Source: Ignavibacteriales bacterium
GTDB taxonomy: Bacteria > Bacteroidota > Ignavibacteria > Ignavibacteriales > Ignavibacteriaceae
Direction of reading: 5' to 3'
Length of the DNA: 35,350 nt
Assembly: GCA_016709155.1 (NCBI GenBank)
Contig: JADJEI010000012.1
Span: forward strand, 1-35,350
The translations under genes were made by a program, and so were the position numbers. Below are positions 16,632-26,877 of this stretch, in pieces; position 1 is the first letter of the stretch, and every line of letters begins with the position of its first letter. The notes beneath the pieces are model-generated. The model ran no database searches and was not told the origin of the DNA. It saw only the letters and a list, made by a program, of their open reading frames with translations.

Positions 16632-18037
16632 TTGACAAGAAAAAATTTAAGTTTAAAGTTCCAAACACTTACTTATTAATTTTTTCTTTGTTAGTATTAA
16701 TTGCCGGATTAACCTGGATTATTCCCGGAGGCAGTTACGAGCGTGCAGTTATTGATGGAAAAGAGGTTGTCGTACAAAATTCATTTAAATATGTAGATAG
16801 TAATCCTCAAGGATTTTTTGCTTTGTTCATTGCACCGCTAAAAGGATTTGTTGAGGCGGCAATGATAATCGGCTTTGTACTTATTGTCGGCGGCGCATTT
16901 AACGTACTTGCAAAAACTGATGCGATAAACTCTTTAATTAATAAACTTGCTAAAGCTCACAAAAGCTCGGCAACATTACGGACATTTTTTATCCCTGTTT
17001 TAATTTTAATGTTCTCACTCGGAGGCGCGACTTTCGGAATGAATGAAGAAATCATTCCATTTGTTTTAATTATCGTTCCAATTTGTTTAGCGCTCGGTTA
17101 TGATTCGATAGTTGGTGTGGCTATTCCGCTTGTTGGCGCTCACGTTGGCTTTGCAAGTGCGTTCTTAAATCCGTTTAACGTTGGTATTGCACAAGGCATT
17201 GCAGATGTTCCTTTATTTTCTGGAATTGGTTATCGAATGATATGCTGGGCAATCTCAACAACTGCTGCAATTTTCTTTTTACTTTATTATGTAAAAAGAC
17301 TTTCGAAAAAACCTGAAATTAGTCCGACATTTGCTGAAGATAACGAGCGAAGGAAAAATGAACACTTCGATCACATTTATAATAACGAGAATCATTTTTC
17401 ATTAAAGCATAAATTTGTTCTTTTAACTTTTGTGCTTTCGTTAGTAATGCTTGTTGTTGGTGTAGTAAAACTTGATTGGTACATCGAAGAAATTGCCGGA
17501 ATGTTTTTTATAATGGGAATTGTAGTTGGAATTATTGGCGGATTGAGCAGCGATGTTTTAATAAAAAGTTTTATTGATGGCGCAAAGGATTTAGTCGGCA
17601 CAGCACTCATCATTGCACTGGCAAGAGCCACGCTCGTTATTTCGAGAGACGGACATATTATTGATACCGTGCTTTACGGACTATCGCCATACATTCAATC
17701 ATCATCTCCAATTTTTGCTTCACAAAAAATGTTTGCTGTGCAGGCAGTAATTAATTTCTTTGTTCACTCGGGAAGCGGACAAGCAGCATTAACAATGCCG
17801 ATAATGTCTCCACTTGCTGATCTTGCCGGAGTATCAAGACAAACAGCGATACTTGCTTTTCAGTTTGGTGAGTACACAAATATTATAATTCCCACTTCTG
17901 CAGTAACGATGGGTGCATTATCTATGGCAAAAGTGCCGTGGGAAAAATGGGCAAAGTGGGTTATTCCTTTACAAATAATTTTAATGTTATTAGGATTTCT
18001 ATTACTAATTCCGCCAAATCTTTTTGGTTGGAATTGA
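16628..18037 (+). CDS. YfcC-family (DcuC-related) amino-acid/dicarboxylate carrier
   Basis: A 469-residue inner-membrane carrier with roughly twelve hydrophobic segments. It opens with KVPNTYLLIFSLLVLIAGLTWIIPGGSYER, the hallmark of YfcC/ArcD-like proteins. Family-typical loops are FGMNEEIIPFVLIIVPICLALGYDSIVG, GAHVGFASAFLNPFNVGIAQGIA, and FFVHSGSGQAALTMPIMSPLADLAGVSRQ near the C-terminus. Members take up amino acids, short peptides or C4-dicarboxylates; the exact substrate is unknown. It overlaps the S51 peptidase gene by four bases. Peptidase plus carrier plus M20 peptidase in one operon argues for import of the products of S51 cleavage. Confidence 0.85.
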   Translation: MIDKKKFKFKVPNTYLLIFSLLVLIAGLTWIIPGGSYERAVIDGKEVVVQNSFKYVDSNPQGFFALFIAPLKGFVEAAMIIGFVLIVGGAFNVLAKTDAINSLINKLAKAHKSSATLRTFFIPVLILMFSLGGATFGMNEEIIPFVLIIVPICLALGYDSIVGVAIPLVGAHVGFASAFLNPFNVGIAQGIADVPLFSGIGYRMICWAISTTAAIFFLLYYVKRLSKKPEISPTFAEDNERRKNEHFDHIYNNENHFSLKHKFVLLTFVLSLVMLVVGVVKLDWYIEEIAGMFFIMGIVVGIIGGLSSDVLIKSFIDGAKDLVGTALIIALARATLVISRDGHIIDTVLYGLSPYIQSSSPIFASQKMFAVQAVINFFVHSGSGQAALTMPIMSPLADLAGVSRQTAILAFQFGEYTNIIIPTSAVTMGALSMAKVPWEKWAKWVIPLQIILMLLGFLLLIPPNLFGWN

Positions 18038-18066
18038 TTTATTAATTAATTCTCAAGGAGGTTCGT

Positions 18067-19188
18067 ATGAAAAGTGTAATTACTTTTTCATTTTGCTTTT
18101 TGTTCACTGTATTAATCTTGTTGAATGATTCATTTGCACAATCTTTTTATTCAGGAAAGATTGGGATGGATTTAAGTATTTATGGTAGAGTTCGAGTTTT
18201 TTCTGATTCACTAACCACCCGTCAGATTGATCGGTCGTCTTTGCTTGTAGCGTCTGCACCGAATGCTGTTTTCGACTATTCGAATGATGCTGAGGCTATT
18301 GATATTGCAATGAATGTTTTAAATCCATCAATCAGTGATTACGAACTTTATGGTTCGATTGATAATTCATACGACGGTTTATTTGCCCCCCCCAATGTTT
18401 TAGCGAAGATAAATGTGTATGGTTGGAATAACGTAGGTGGGGCAGTTGTGAAATTTACAATTCTAAATCGAGAGGTTGATTTAATCAATGCAATTGTAGG
18501 TATGGAAATTATACCAGAACCGAATGGAAGCTACGGACTTGAGACAATTAAATATTATGACAGCGAAGGCATCGTTTCAACTTTTAGGCAAGGGGAGGAT
18601 AATATGGTAGGTTATAAATTGTTATCAGGGCAGTTTACAACAGTTTATTCAATTGATTGGTATGATGGATATTCACTGATTGATGATTCACTATACAATT
18701 GGATGACAAAAGGAATATTGCAGCCCCAGTTTGATGCCGGCGGTGATGGTCCTGTTACATTCTTCTCACAAAATTCTGTCCCAGTCAACACTGGTGATTC
18801 TACTGTGGTTTATATTGGAATCTCAGTCGGGATTGATGAAACAGGCATGCTCGAGAATATGGACGAGGTACAATCATTTTATGATTTGATTACCGATGTT
18901 CCTCAGAATATTAATGCTCAACCAACTGCATTTGAGTTAAATCAGAATTACCCCAACCCATTCAATCCAAGTACAACAATATCATTTTCCATTCCGCAGC
19001 AACAACAGGTTATGCTGAAAGTATTTGATGCTTTGGGTCAGGAAGTTGCCGTAATCGTTGATAGAGAATTACAAGCCGGTCAGTACAATTTTACGTTCAA
19101 TGCAGCGGATATTCCTAGCGGAATTTATTTCTACACTTTAACCGCCGGGGAAAATTCGATAACTAAAAAAATGATTCTGCTCAAATAA
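18067..19188 (+). CDS. Secreted protein with C-terminal T9SS sorting domain (paralogue 1)
   Basis: A 373-residue protein. It has a signal peptide (ending NDSFAQ), a mature domain of about 265 residues that I cannot assign, and a type IX secretion sorting domain from about residue 295 (FELNQNYPNPFNPSTTISF, then LKVFDALGQEV, SGIYFYTLTAG and KMILLK). It should be exported across the outer membrane and attached or released. A strong AAGGAGGT ribosome-binding site at 18055-18062 precedes the ATG. The N-terminal domain is clearly homologous to the next gene product (for example YGRVRVFSDSLTTRQIDRSS against YGRIRIFSDNLTTRQVDRSS). Confidence 0.85.
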   Translation: MKSVITFSFCFLFTVLILLNDSFAQSFYSGKIGMDLSIYGRVRVFSDSLTTRQIDRSSLLVASAPNAVFDYSNDAEAIDIAMNVLNPSISDYELYGSIDNSYDGLFAPPNVLAKINVYGWNNVGGAVVKFTILNREVDLINAIVGMEIIPEPNGSYGLETIKYYDSEGIVSTFRQGEDNMVGYKLLSGQFTTVYSIDWYDGYSLIDDSLYNWMTKGILQPQFDAGGDGPVTFFSQNSVPVNTGDSTVVYIGISVGIDETGMLENMDEVQSFYDLITDVPQNINAQPTAFELNQNYPNPFNPSTTISFSIPQQQQVMLKVFDALGQEVAVIVDRELQAGQYNFTFNAADIPSGIYFYTLTAGENSITKKMILLK

Positions 19189-19215
19189 TTAAGTAAAAAA
19201 TAATTGAGGTTCAAA

Positions 19216-20607
19216 ATGAAAGCTTTTAAAAATTTATTTTCAGTTTTGATGATCGCTGTTCTTTTGTTCTCCGGAGAATTGTTTTCTCAAAGTTTTTATA
19301 CCGGCGGAGTCGGAGTTACGTTAAACGATTATGGTCGAATAAGAATATTCAGCGATAATTTAACAACACGGCAGGTTGATCGCTCATCAATTCTTGTTGG
19401 AGTAAGTCAATCAGCAGTTTTCGATTACACTGAAGACGCAGAAAATATTGCACCGCCCGCAACAGTTATCAATCCTTTGTTCAGTGATTATGAAGCAACC
19501 GTGGGAATTGATAATTCATATAACGGACAATTTTTTCCTCCGCAGGTTGAGGTTGACGAACATATTTACGGATGGAATTCCGGTGCTTATTTAGTGGGCA
19601 AACTGAGTGTAAAGAACAATGAAACCACTCCAATAAATGCTGCAATCGGTTTAGAAATTATTCCGCAGGTTGATGGTGATTACGGATTTGAAAATGTTTA
19701 CTACGATGCTGCTTCACAAATTGTAATGATGAATAAGACCGGGCATGTAGGTTATAAAATATTCTCCGAAGATATTACTTCAATGCATTCATTCGATTGG
19801 TTTGATGGTTATAATAATGATGCGGATTTTTATTCATGGTTAACCCAGAATTCTTTTGACCCGCCCTTAACCGCTGCAGTTGATGGTTCAGTTGTGGTTC
19901 TTGGGCAGACCATTGTAAACATCAATCCGGGAGAAACGTACGACTTTTTTTTCGGAGTATCTCTTGGTAACGACGATAATGAAGTGATTAGTAATATGGC
20001 AACTGCTGAAGATAAATATCTAAACTCAATTCTGCCGGTTGAACTCACTTCCTTTACAGCTTCAATTGAAAATAATTTTGTCAATCTGAATTGGACAACT
20101 ACTACAGAGTTGAACAATAATATTTTTGAAGTTGAAAGAAGAATAATTGATGAAAAGAATAATACCGATTGGGTAAAAATAGGCTACAGGATAGGCTATG
20201 GAACTACAAGTGATCAACATGAGTATTTTTACTCTGATAACGTAAGCGCTTTAACTGCTTCAAAAGTACAATACAGATTAAAGCAAATTGATTTTAACGG
20301 CTCGTTCGAATATTCAAATATTGTTGAAGTTGTGCTGCTTCCTGTTGATTTAAAATTATCGCAAAACTATCCTAATCCTTTCAATCCAAGTACAACAATT
20401 TCATTTGAAATTCCTTCAAAAGATTTTGTGGTTCTGAAAGTCTTTAATGTTAACGGTGAAGAAATAAGTACATTAATAAAATCAGAATTAGATGGCGGAA
20501 GATATAACGTGGATTTTAATGCGAGCAATTTACCAAGCGGAATTTATGTTTATACTCTTTCAACTCCACAAATGCATTTAAGTAATAAAATGACTTTACT
20601 AAAATAA
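19216..20607 (+). CDS. Secreted protein with C-terminal T9SS sorting domain (paralogue 2)
   Basis: A paralogue of the preceding gene product, about 463 residues. After a signal peptide (ending LFSQ) comes the same unassigned domain of about 250 residues (SFYTGGVGVTLNDYGRIRIF...). An extra fibronectin-like segment follows (LPVELTSFTASIENNFVNLNW...), and then the T9SS domain (LKLSQNYPNPFNPSTTISF...LKVFNVNGEEIS...KMTLLK). The ATG at 19216 is chosen over the upstream TTG at 19204 because GAGG at 19206-19209 is spaced six bases from it. The tandem arrangement indicates a local duplication followed by insertion or loss of the middle domain. Role unknown, but the pair sits inside the peptide-utilisation run. 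Confidence 0.85.
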   Translation: MKAFKNLFSVLMIAVLLFSGELFSQSFYTGGVGVTLNDYGRIRIFSDNLTTRQVDRSSILVGVSQSAVFDYTEDAENIAPPATVINPLFSDYEATVGIDNSYNGQFFPPQVEVDEHIYGWNSGAYLVGKLSVKNNETTPINAAIGLEIIPQVDGDYGFENVYYDAASQIVMMNKTGHVGYKIFSEDITSMHSFDWFDGYNNDADFYSWLTQNSFDPPLTAAVDGSVVVLGQTIVNINPGETYDFFFGVSLGNDDNEVISNMATAEDKYLNSILPVELTSFTASIENNFVNLNWTTTTELNNNIFEVERRIIDEKNNTDWVKIGYRIGYGTTSDQHEYFYSDNVSALTASKVQYRLKQIDFNGSFEYSNIVEVVLLPVDLKLSQNYPNPFNPSTTISFEIPSKDFVVLKVFNVNGEEISTLIKSELDGGRYNVDFNASNLPSGIYVYTLSTPQMHLSNKMTLLK

Positions 20608-20634
20608 AATTTGCTAAAATTTATCTTTGGTGGC

Positions 20635-20658
20635 GGTCAAACAGCGTACAGTTTGACC
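20635..20658. promoter_or_regulatory. Palindrome upstream of the RpiR-family gene (possible operator)
   Basis: A perfect inverted repeat GGTCAAAC - AGCGTACA - GTTTGACC lies 34 bases before the RpiR start. No T-run follows, so it is not an obvious terminator of the preceding secreted-protein gene. An autoregulatory operator is plausible; a dispersed palindromic repeat is the alternative. Confidence 0.4.
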
Positions 20659-20692
20659 CCATCATCTTTATTAATAAGTCGAAGAAATTATT

Positions 20693-21550
20693 ATGTCTAT
20701 CTACAAAGAAATAAAAGATAAGATTGAAAAAAATTTTCATTCTCTTCCTCAAAACCAAAGAAAGATAGCAGAATATTTTATAGATAATTTTGATAAGATA
20801 CCGTTCTTAACGGTGCATCAAATTTCAGAATCAACGGAAGCAAGTGTCGCTTCAATTGTAAGATTTGCGCAGCGTGTTGGCTTTAGCGGTTTCAGTGAAA
20901 TGCGCGTTGCAATTACAGATTCGCTGCAGACTAAGCTGAAGCACAAGCAAACTTTTCCCTTATTCGACAAGAGAAAAGCTGATGGTGACATTCTTACTTC
21001 TGTGGCTAACATTGACATAAAAAATATTAATGATACTCTTTCTTTAATCGAACGGGAAAAATTTGATGAGGCGATTGATCTTATCTTAAAATCAAAAAGA
21101 ATTTTTACTGCAGGATTAGGAATATCTTATTTACTTGCTGAAATACTTGCTTATCAACTCACTCAGGTTTCACTTGATTCATCGGTGTTGAAGCACACGC
21201 ATACAATTTTTCAAGAACAAATTCTTTACCTGAATAAAAATGATTTGCTGATTACATTTTCATTTCCTCCATATTCTATTGAAACAATAGATGCCGCTCA
21301 ATTTGCAAAGCGGGGGGGTATCAAAGTTATTTCAGTTACAAATAAACAAAGTTCCCCGATTACTTTTCATTCAGAGATCAGTCTTACGGTGAACAGCGAA
21401 AACATGCTTTTTACAAATTCATTTGCTGCCATTTCGGTTTTGATAAATGCGATTGCAACAGCATGTGCGCTTAAAAATAAAACTAAAGTAAAAAAGATTA
21501 TAAAGGAATCCGGTCGGATAATGACAAATCAAAACCTGGTGATGAATTAG
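20693..21550 (+). CDS. RpiR/MurR-family transcriptional regulator with SIS domain
   Basis: A 285-residue regulator. The N-terminal RpiR helix-turn-helix (residues about 1-77) reads SLPQNQRKIAEYFIDNFDKI and VHQISESTEASVASIVRFAQRVGFSGFSEMR. The C-terminal SIS domain (about 120-250) normally binds phosphosugars (FTAGLGISYLLAEILAYQL and NDLLITFSFPPYSIETIDAAQFAKRGGIKVISVTN). The SIS domain suggests an amino-sugar or sugar-phosphate effector, for example a peptidoglycan product, though some family members respond to other ligands. It directly precedes the TonB receptor gene (33 bases), so it probably controls receptor and downstream genes. A palindrome lies just upstream. Confidence 0.87.
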   Translation: MSIYKEIKDKIEKNFHSLPQNQRKIAEYFIDNFDKIPFLTVHQISESTEASVASIVRFAQRVGFSGFSEMRVAITDSLQTKLKHKQTFPLFDKRKADGDILTSVANIDIKNINDTLSLIEREKFDEAIDLILKSKRIFTAGLGISYLLAEILAYQLTQVSLDSSVLKHTHTIFQEQILYLNKNDLLITFSFPPYSIETIDAAQFAKRGGIKVISVTNKQSSPITFHSEISLTVNSENMLFTNSFAAISVLINAIATACALKNKTKVKKIIKESGRIMTNQNLVMN

Positions 21551-21583
21551 AAATCAATTTCAAAGAAAATTTTGGTGATAACT

Positions 21584-24040
21584 ATGAAAAAAATACTGCT
21601 CATACTTTTATTATTTCAACTTCCATTAATAGCCGGAGTAACAGGAAAACTAATAGGCACTGTAACAGATGCAGAATCAGGCGAACCATTAATTGGAGCT
21701 AATATTATTCTTGAAGGAACTGCGCTTGGCGCTGCCACTAATGTTGACGGGCAGTTCGTAATATTGAATATCCCCCCCGGTGTTTACAGAGTTAAAGTTA
21801 GCTATCTTGGTTATGAATCAGTTGTCATCGAAGGCGTGAAAATTATTGTTGACCAAACTACAGAACTCCCCGTTGAATTAAGACCGCAATCAATTCAAAC
21901 CGAGGAGGTGGTGGTTATCGCAAAATCAAATATGATTCAAAAAGATTTAACAAGCAGCATCTCGGTTATTTCACGCGACAAAATAGAAGCGCTTCCTGTT
22001 ACATCTTTTACAGAATTATTATCTCTTCAAGCCGGCGTTGTCGGCAGCGGCACTAATTTACACGTAAGGGGTGGGCGCTCAAACGAAGTAGCATATCTTG
22101 TTGATGGTATGTATGTTCAGGATCCTTTACTCGGAAGATCACCGCTCGAAATAAGCAACGATGCTATTCAGGAAATGAGTCTGCTTAGCGGAACATTTAA
22201 TGCTGAATATGGTCAAGCACTTAGTGGCGTCGTTAATATAGTTACACGGGAAGGGCAGGAAGATTACAATGGAAAGATTGAAGTGCGCTCAAGTGAATTT
22301 GGAATTAAAAGATATTCTGACCTGCACGAATTACGAATGACTGGAAGTTTAAGCGGGCCATTATTAACAAACGATCTGAATTTTTTTGCCTCTGCTGAAC
22401 TTGATAAAAGCGGCAGCTATCTTCCGTTTGGGCACAACAAAACTCAATCATTCTTCACAAAAATTTCAACTTCAGTAATTCCTGATTTGAGGCTTTCACT
22501 TTCAAACCGTGGAAGTTTAGATGATTGGCAGAACTACAATCACTCTTACAAATTTATTCCTGAACAATATCTTCGTCAACATTCCGATAGCTGGCAAACA
22601 GGCTTAAACATTACCCACACCATTGCCAGCAATATGTTCTACGAATTAAGAGCTTCTTATTTTAATCAAGGATATTATTCCGGATTAGACAAAGATACTT
22701 CGCAATATATTTCAGATAATGAATGGAGCTATCTGGATAATGTAGGAAATGGTTTTGAATTTTTAAGCCGCGCTGACCCGCCCGAACTAACCGACAGTCG
22801 AACCGTGACTGCTGATTTCAGGGGCGATGCCGTCTGGCAAATTGATAATCTTAACGAAGTGAAATTTGGTGTTTCGTATAAAAAACATTGGCTTAACTAT
22901 TACAACATTTATGATCCCAAAAGAAGTTTCCCTTGCATAAATATTTATAATACTAATCCATTTCAAGTCGCCGCTTATGTTCAAGATAAAATTGAATTTC
23001 CATTTCTGATCTTAAATCTTGGATTGCGATTCGATTATATGAATGCCAACGTAACTTTCAGGCAGGATCCTTTAATTCCAACTTCGCTTGTTAAGGTTGA
23101 ACCGCGCACACAATTTTCTCCCAGGCTTGGAATTGCGCATCCAATTTCCGATCGTACAAAACTTCACTTTGCTTATGGACATTTTTTTCAAAATCCAAAC
23201 TTCAACACGCTGTTTGAAAATCATCAATATGATTTGAATGTTCGCGAACCGTTATTCGGGCAGGCAAATCTTGATGCTGAAAGAACAATTGCTTACGAGG
23301 TAGGGGTATCTCACCAGCTTTCAGATAGAATTCTATTAGATGTTCGCGCTTATTATAAAGACATCACCGGACTGATTGGAACTAAATATTTATTTCCTTT
23401 TGTAGATGGGCGCTATACCGGTTATACACTTTATGTTAATGAAGATTACGCGAACGTAAAAGGATTTGAACTCACCTTAGATATGAGACCGGATAGATGG
23501 TTCTCCGGCGGATTCACATACACTTTCTCTGTTGCAAAGGGCAGTGCATCTTCCGAGACAGAACAATATCCCGGCACCCAGGAATCAACACAACTGTACT
23601 ATCTCGATTTTGACCGCACACATGTTTTTAATGCAAACCTGACATTTACTATTCCCGAAAACGAAGGTCCGGAAATATTCGATTCAAAAATATTTGATAA
23701 CATGGATTTCAGTTTTGTGATTCGTGCAAGTTCAGGTGCCCCCTATACCCCCGGCGGCAGGGATGTTGGTTTTGTTGAAAGCAATTCCTTGCGGCAGCCA
23801 GGAACTTATTCGATTGATCTTTTATTGGGGAAAGAATTTTTATTTAGCGGGAAATACTATTTCAGACTTTTTGCCCAAATACTAAACCTTACCGATCATC
23901 GTAACATTCTTTTTGTTTACAGCGATACCGGCGAGCCTGATTTTACTTTTGAAGGCGGTTATTCACCCGAGTATATGCAGGATCCATCCAATTTTGGACC
24001 GCCAAGATCAATTCGAATTGGTGCTTCATTTAGATTTTAA
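21584..24040 (+). CDS. TonB-dependent outer-membrane receptor
   Basis: About 818 residues. The signal peptide is MKKILLILLLFQLPLIAG. A carboxypeptidase-regulatory-like domain (about 20-100; GKLIGTVTDAESGEPLIGAN...) comes next, then a plug domain (about 115-225; SISVISRDKIEALPVTSFTELL, LHVRGGRSNEVAYLVDGM, FNAEYGQALSGVVNIVTREG), and a 22-strand-type beta-barrel ending in the aromatic IRIGASFRF. It imports a substrate too large for porins using TonB energy. No SusD-like lipoprotein gene lies beside it, so it is not a classic SusCD pair. The ATG at 21584 is chosen over upstream GTG/TTG codons because the signal peptide begins there. It follows the RpiR gene by 33 bases. Confidence 0.88.
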   Translation: MKKILLILLLFQLPLIAGVTGKLIGTVTDAESGEPLIGANIILEGTALGAATNVDGQFVILNIPPGVYRVKVSYLGYESVVIEGVKIIVDQTTELPVELRPQSIQTEEVVVIAKSNMIQKDLTSSISVISRDKIEALPVTSFTELLSLQAGVVGSGTNLHVRGGRSNEVAYLVDGMYVQDPLLGRSPLEISNDAIQEMSLLSGTFNAEYGQALSGVVNIVTREGQEDYNGKIEVRSSEFGIKRYSDLHELRMTGSLSGPLLTNDLNFFASAELDKSGSYLPFGHNKTQSFFTKISTSVIPDLRLSLSNRGSLDDWQNYNHSYKFIPEQYLRQHSDSWQTGLNITHTIASNMFYELRASYFNQGYYSGLDKDTSQYISDNEWSYLDNVGNGFEFLSRADPPELTDSRTVTADFRGDAVWQIDNLNEVKFGVSYKKHWLNYYNIYDPKRSFPCINIYNTNPFQVAAYVQDKIEFPFLILNLGLRFDYMNANVTFRQDPLIPTSLVKVEPRTQFSPRLGIAHPISDRTKLHFAYGHFFQNPNFNTLFENHQYDLNVREPLFGQANLDAERTIAYEVGVSHQLSDRILLDVRAYYKDITGLIGTKYLFPFVDGRYTGYTLYVNEDYANVKGFELTLDMRPDRWFSGGFTYTFSVAKGSASSETEQYPGTQESTQLYYLDFDRTHVFNANLTFTIPENEGPEIFDSKIFDNMDFSFVIRASSGAPYTPGGRDVGFVESNSLRQPGTYSIDLLLGKEFLFSGKYYFRLFAQILNLTDHRNILFVYSDTGEPDFTFEGGYSPEYMQDPSNFGPPRSIRIGASFRF

Positions 24041-24062
24041 AACAAGAAAAGTTGAGAAGAAA

Positions 24063-26842
24063 ATGAAAAGTAATTTTATAGTTTTTTGTTTGTGTATTTT
24101 CATCACACTCCCTTTGGCTGCTCAGGATGGAATGAAGGAATTTGAAAAAGAAAAAAACTCTTTCGATGTTGAAAAAATTTTAAGAATTGAAGACCGCGCT
24201 GGCGGAACTCATAATGCGAGTAATATTGGATTATTCTTTGAGAACCGAGGTAAACTTTATCCAAGAAGAATTACACAAGGACCATCCGGCGAATTTCCAA
24301 TCAACAGCGGTAATCATTATATCTATAGGTTGAATCCTTTTGTTGGAATTCCCGGCAACGTAATTCAAGGCAGATACACAACTAACGAAGAGTGGGAAGC
24401 AGCTTACGGCTATCAAAACCCCGACCTTGCTCAAATTGCTTTTAGTGATAACCCCGCTACCTGGGATCCAAACCGCGGCTGGCCCATTAATGATTCAAAC
24501 GGCGATCCTTTATTTTTTTCTGATCAGGATAGTTACTGTGCCTATAACGACAGTAATAACACTGTGAAAATTCTTGGACTGCAGATTAATCAGATTGGCT
24601 ATGCCTATGGTGTTAGTTTTGCGAGCAATCTACTTTTCTATAAATACGAAATCGTTAATAACAGTTCAAACATTTATGACAGCCTCTACTTTTCTAATTA
24701 TGTTGATTTGGATTTAGGAAATATCAGCGGTGGTACTCCTGAATATGAGGATGATAAACTCGGCTTCGACAAGGGAAAAAACTTTGTTTATTTCTACGAT
24801 TCAGATTCTTACTCACCCGAGTGGCCCGATGGAAATGTTGGTATGATGGGTGTAGCTTTTTAAAAACTCCTGAGGTAAACGGAGATCAATTAGGTTTAAC
24901 AGATTTTCACTATAACATTTATAATGATGACAGAGACATTGATACTGTGCAGTATGGTATAATGAGCAGTGCCTCCACCTTATTCAACTCAAGCTTTGGA
25001 GGAGATTATTTTCATCTTGGTGCAAATCCCGATCTTCATTTTGATGATACAACTACGATTCCCTCTGGAGGATTAGATATTCTTGCTAATATAAGTTCCG
25101 GTCCTTATGAAATTCATCCCGGTGATACGCTTGTTTTTTATACTGTAATTGTCGCCGGTGAAACTAAAGACGGGCTTTTCCAAAGTCTGGATGAGGCTTA
25201 TAAAATTTTGGATTTCAATTTCGAAATTGCCAAAGCGCCGTCAACACCCACCCTTACTGCCGTGTCTGGAAATAATTCGGTAAATCTTTATTGGGATGAT
25301 GAGGCAGAAAATTCATTGGATAATTTTTCAGGTGAATATGATTTTGAAGGCTATCGTGTTTACAGAAGTGTTGACAAAGGAATCACCTGGACATTGCTCG
25401 CTGACTTCGATTTAATCAATGATATAGGTTTAGATCGTGGTTTGCAGTACAGCTATACGGATATTGGAGTTGTAAATGGAATTGAGTATTGGTATTCAGT
25501 AACAGCTTATGACAGAGGAGGGGATGCTCTGGAAAGCCTTGAAAGTTCCAAAGGCTCTAATGCTGATGCAAAAAATCTTGAAATAGTTATTCCAGTCTCC
25601 ACCGCACTTGGACGCACTCCTGTTTCATCTGAAGACGTGATCCATTCAACTGGAGGATTATCAAACTATGTGCTTGATGTACTTCCAGCCGATTTAGAAT
25701 CGCTCGCAGAAAATAACTATGATATTGGTTTTAGCTTTATCTCGAAAACAGAAAAAGGAAAGCTTAAAACTCAATTAACTTATGAAGTAGTTGATTCTTC
25801 AAGATCGTTGTCGCATCGGTATGGAATAGCTTTTAAAATTAACGGGATTTTCGATATTGTTGATCTGACTACCGGTGATGTGTTGAGAGAAGATATCAAT
25901 TACACACCGAGAGCATTTCCAGGCGCGCTTTATTCTTCAAATGGTAGTATAATCCCTGGTATTGAAATACACATCTATGATCCGAATCCTTCAGCTCCGA
26001 TTGACTCACTTCCCGCAGCAGGTGATTTGTTGACACTAAACTTTGCTGTAAACACAGTAAAAAATTCATCTGATTCTGTAATAGCAAACAGACCATTTAT
26101 GCTTGATAAAATTCAGGCAACAACTGATGGAGTAGCATTCACTTTAACCAAACCGGAAATAATTCAGAATGTTTCAAGGATCGGGGGAGTAGATGATTTT
26201 AATATTGAGTTTAGTGTCTCTGACGAAAGTTTGGTTGAAAATGCCTTATATATTATTTCAGTTGAAGGCAGCGGGTATGATTCAGAAGGCAGCGGAATAA
26301 TTTCATTATCAATTAAAACAGATTCTGTAATTGCTGAATTTGATTCACTTACAAATTTAGATTCATTTGAATTTAATGGGATATCAGGAAGTCTTGAATT
26401 TCCTAATGATGATCCTCCATCGCCCGGGAATATTTTTTCGGTTGAAACAATTGTACCCGTTGAGCCAAATATTCTTGATGGTTATTTGTTCAAGATAAAG
26501 GGGGCTGTTATCAATAGTGAAACAGTTTCGCAGGATATTAATAAAATCAGAGTTGTTCCAAATCCGTACGTGGTTTCTTCATTATTCGAACCTGAATTTG
26601 GAGAGCTGCGCCGAGAACCATTAAGGCAAATCCAATTTGTAAATCTACCGTCCGAATGCACAATCCATATTTTTTCCGTCAATGCTGATCTTGTTAAAAC
26701 GCTTTATCATAATTCAACAAACGGAACTGAAACGTGGGATTTAAGGAGTGAAAGCGGAAGAGAAATAGCTCCGGGAGTTTACATTTATGTTGTTAAAAGT
26801 TCCGACGCAGAATTTATGGAACGATTTGCTGTTATAAAATAA
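24063..26842 (+). pseudogene. Large secreted protein with fibronectin-type domain and Por-type C-terminus, frameshifted
   Basis: Two frames, 24063-24863 and 24821-26842, form one protein of about 925 residues if one T is added to the run at 24857-24861 (GMMGVAF + LKTPEVNGDQ). It begins with a signal peptide (FIVFCLCIFITLPLAAQ). A fibronectin type III-like module follows around the middle (APSTPTLTAVSGNNSVNLYWDD...YEFEGYR-like VYRSVDKGITWTLL...). The C-terminus (TWDLRSESGREIAPGVYIYVV ... FAVIK) looks like a divergent T9SS sorting domain. The gene follows the TonB receptor by 22 bases and probably belongs to its transcript. It may be a surface substrate-binding or adhesion protein, which is inference. 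Both frames lack any other stop, so a one-base sequence error is the simpler reading. Confidence 0.75.
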
Positions 26843-26877
26843 TTTTTTGGCTCCAAACTATTCAAGGAGAAATTTTA

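Noticed and set aside
21572..21583. Upstream TTG/GTG as start of the TonB receptor
   Set aside because: The ATG at 21584 begins a standard signal peptide; the added MVIT residues would not improve it.
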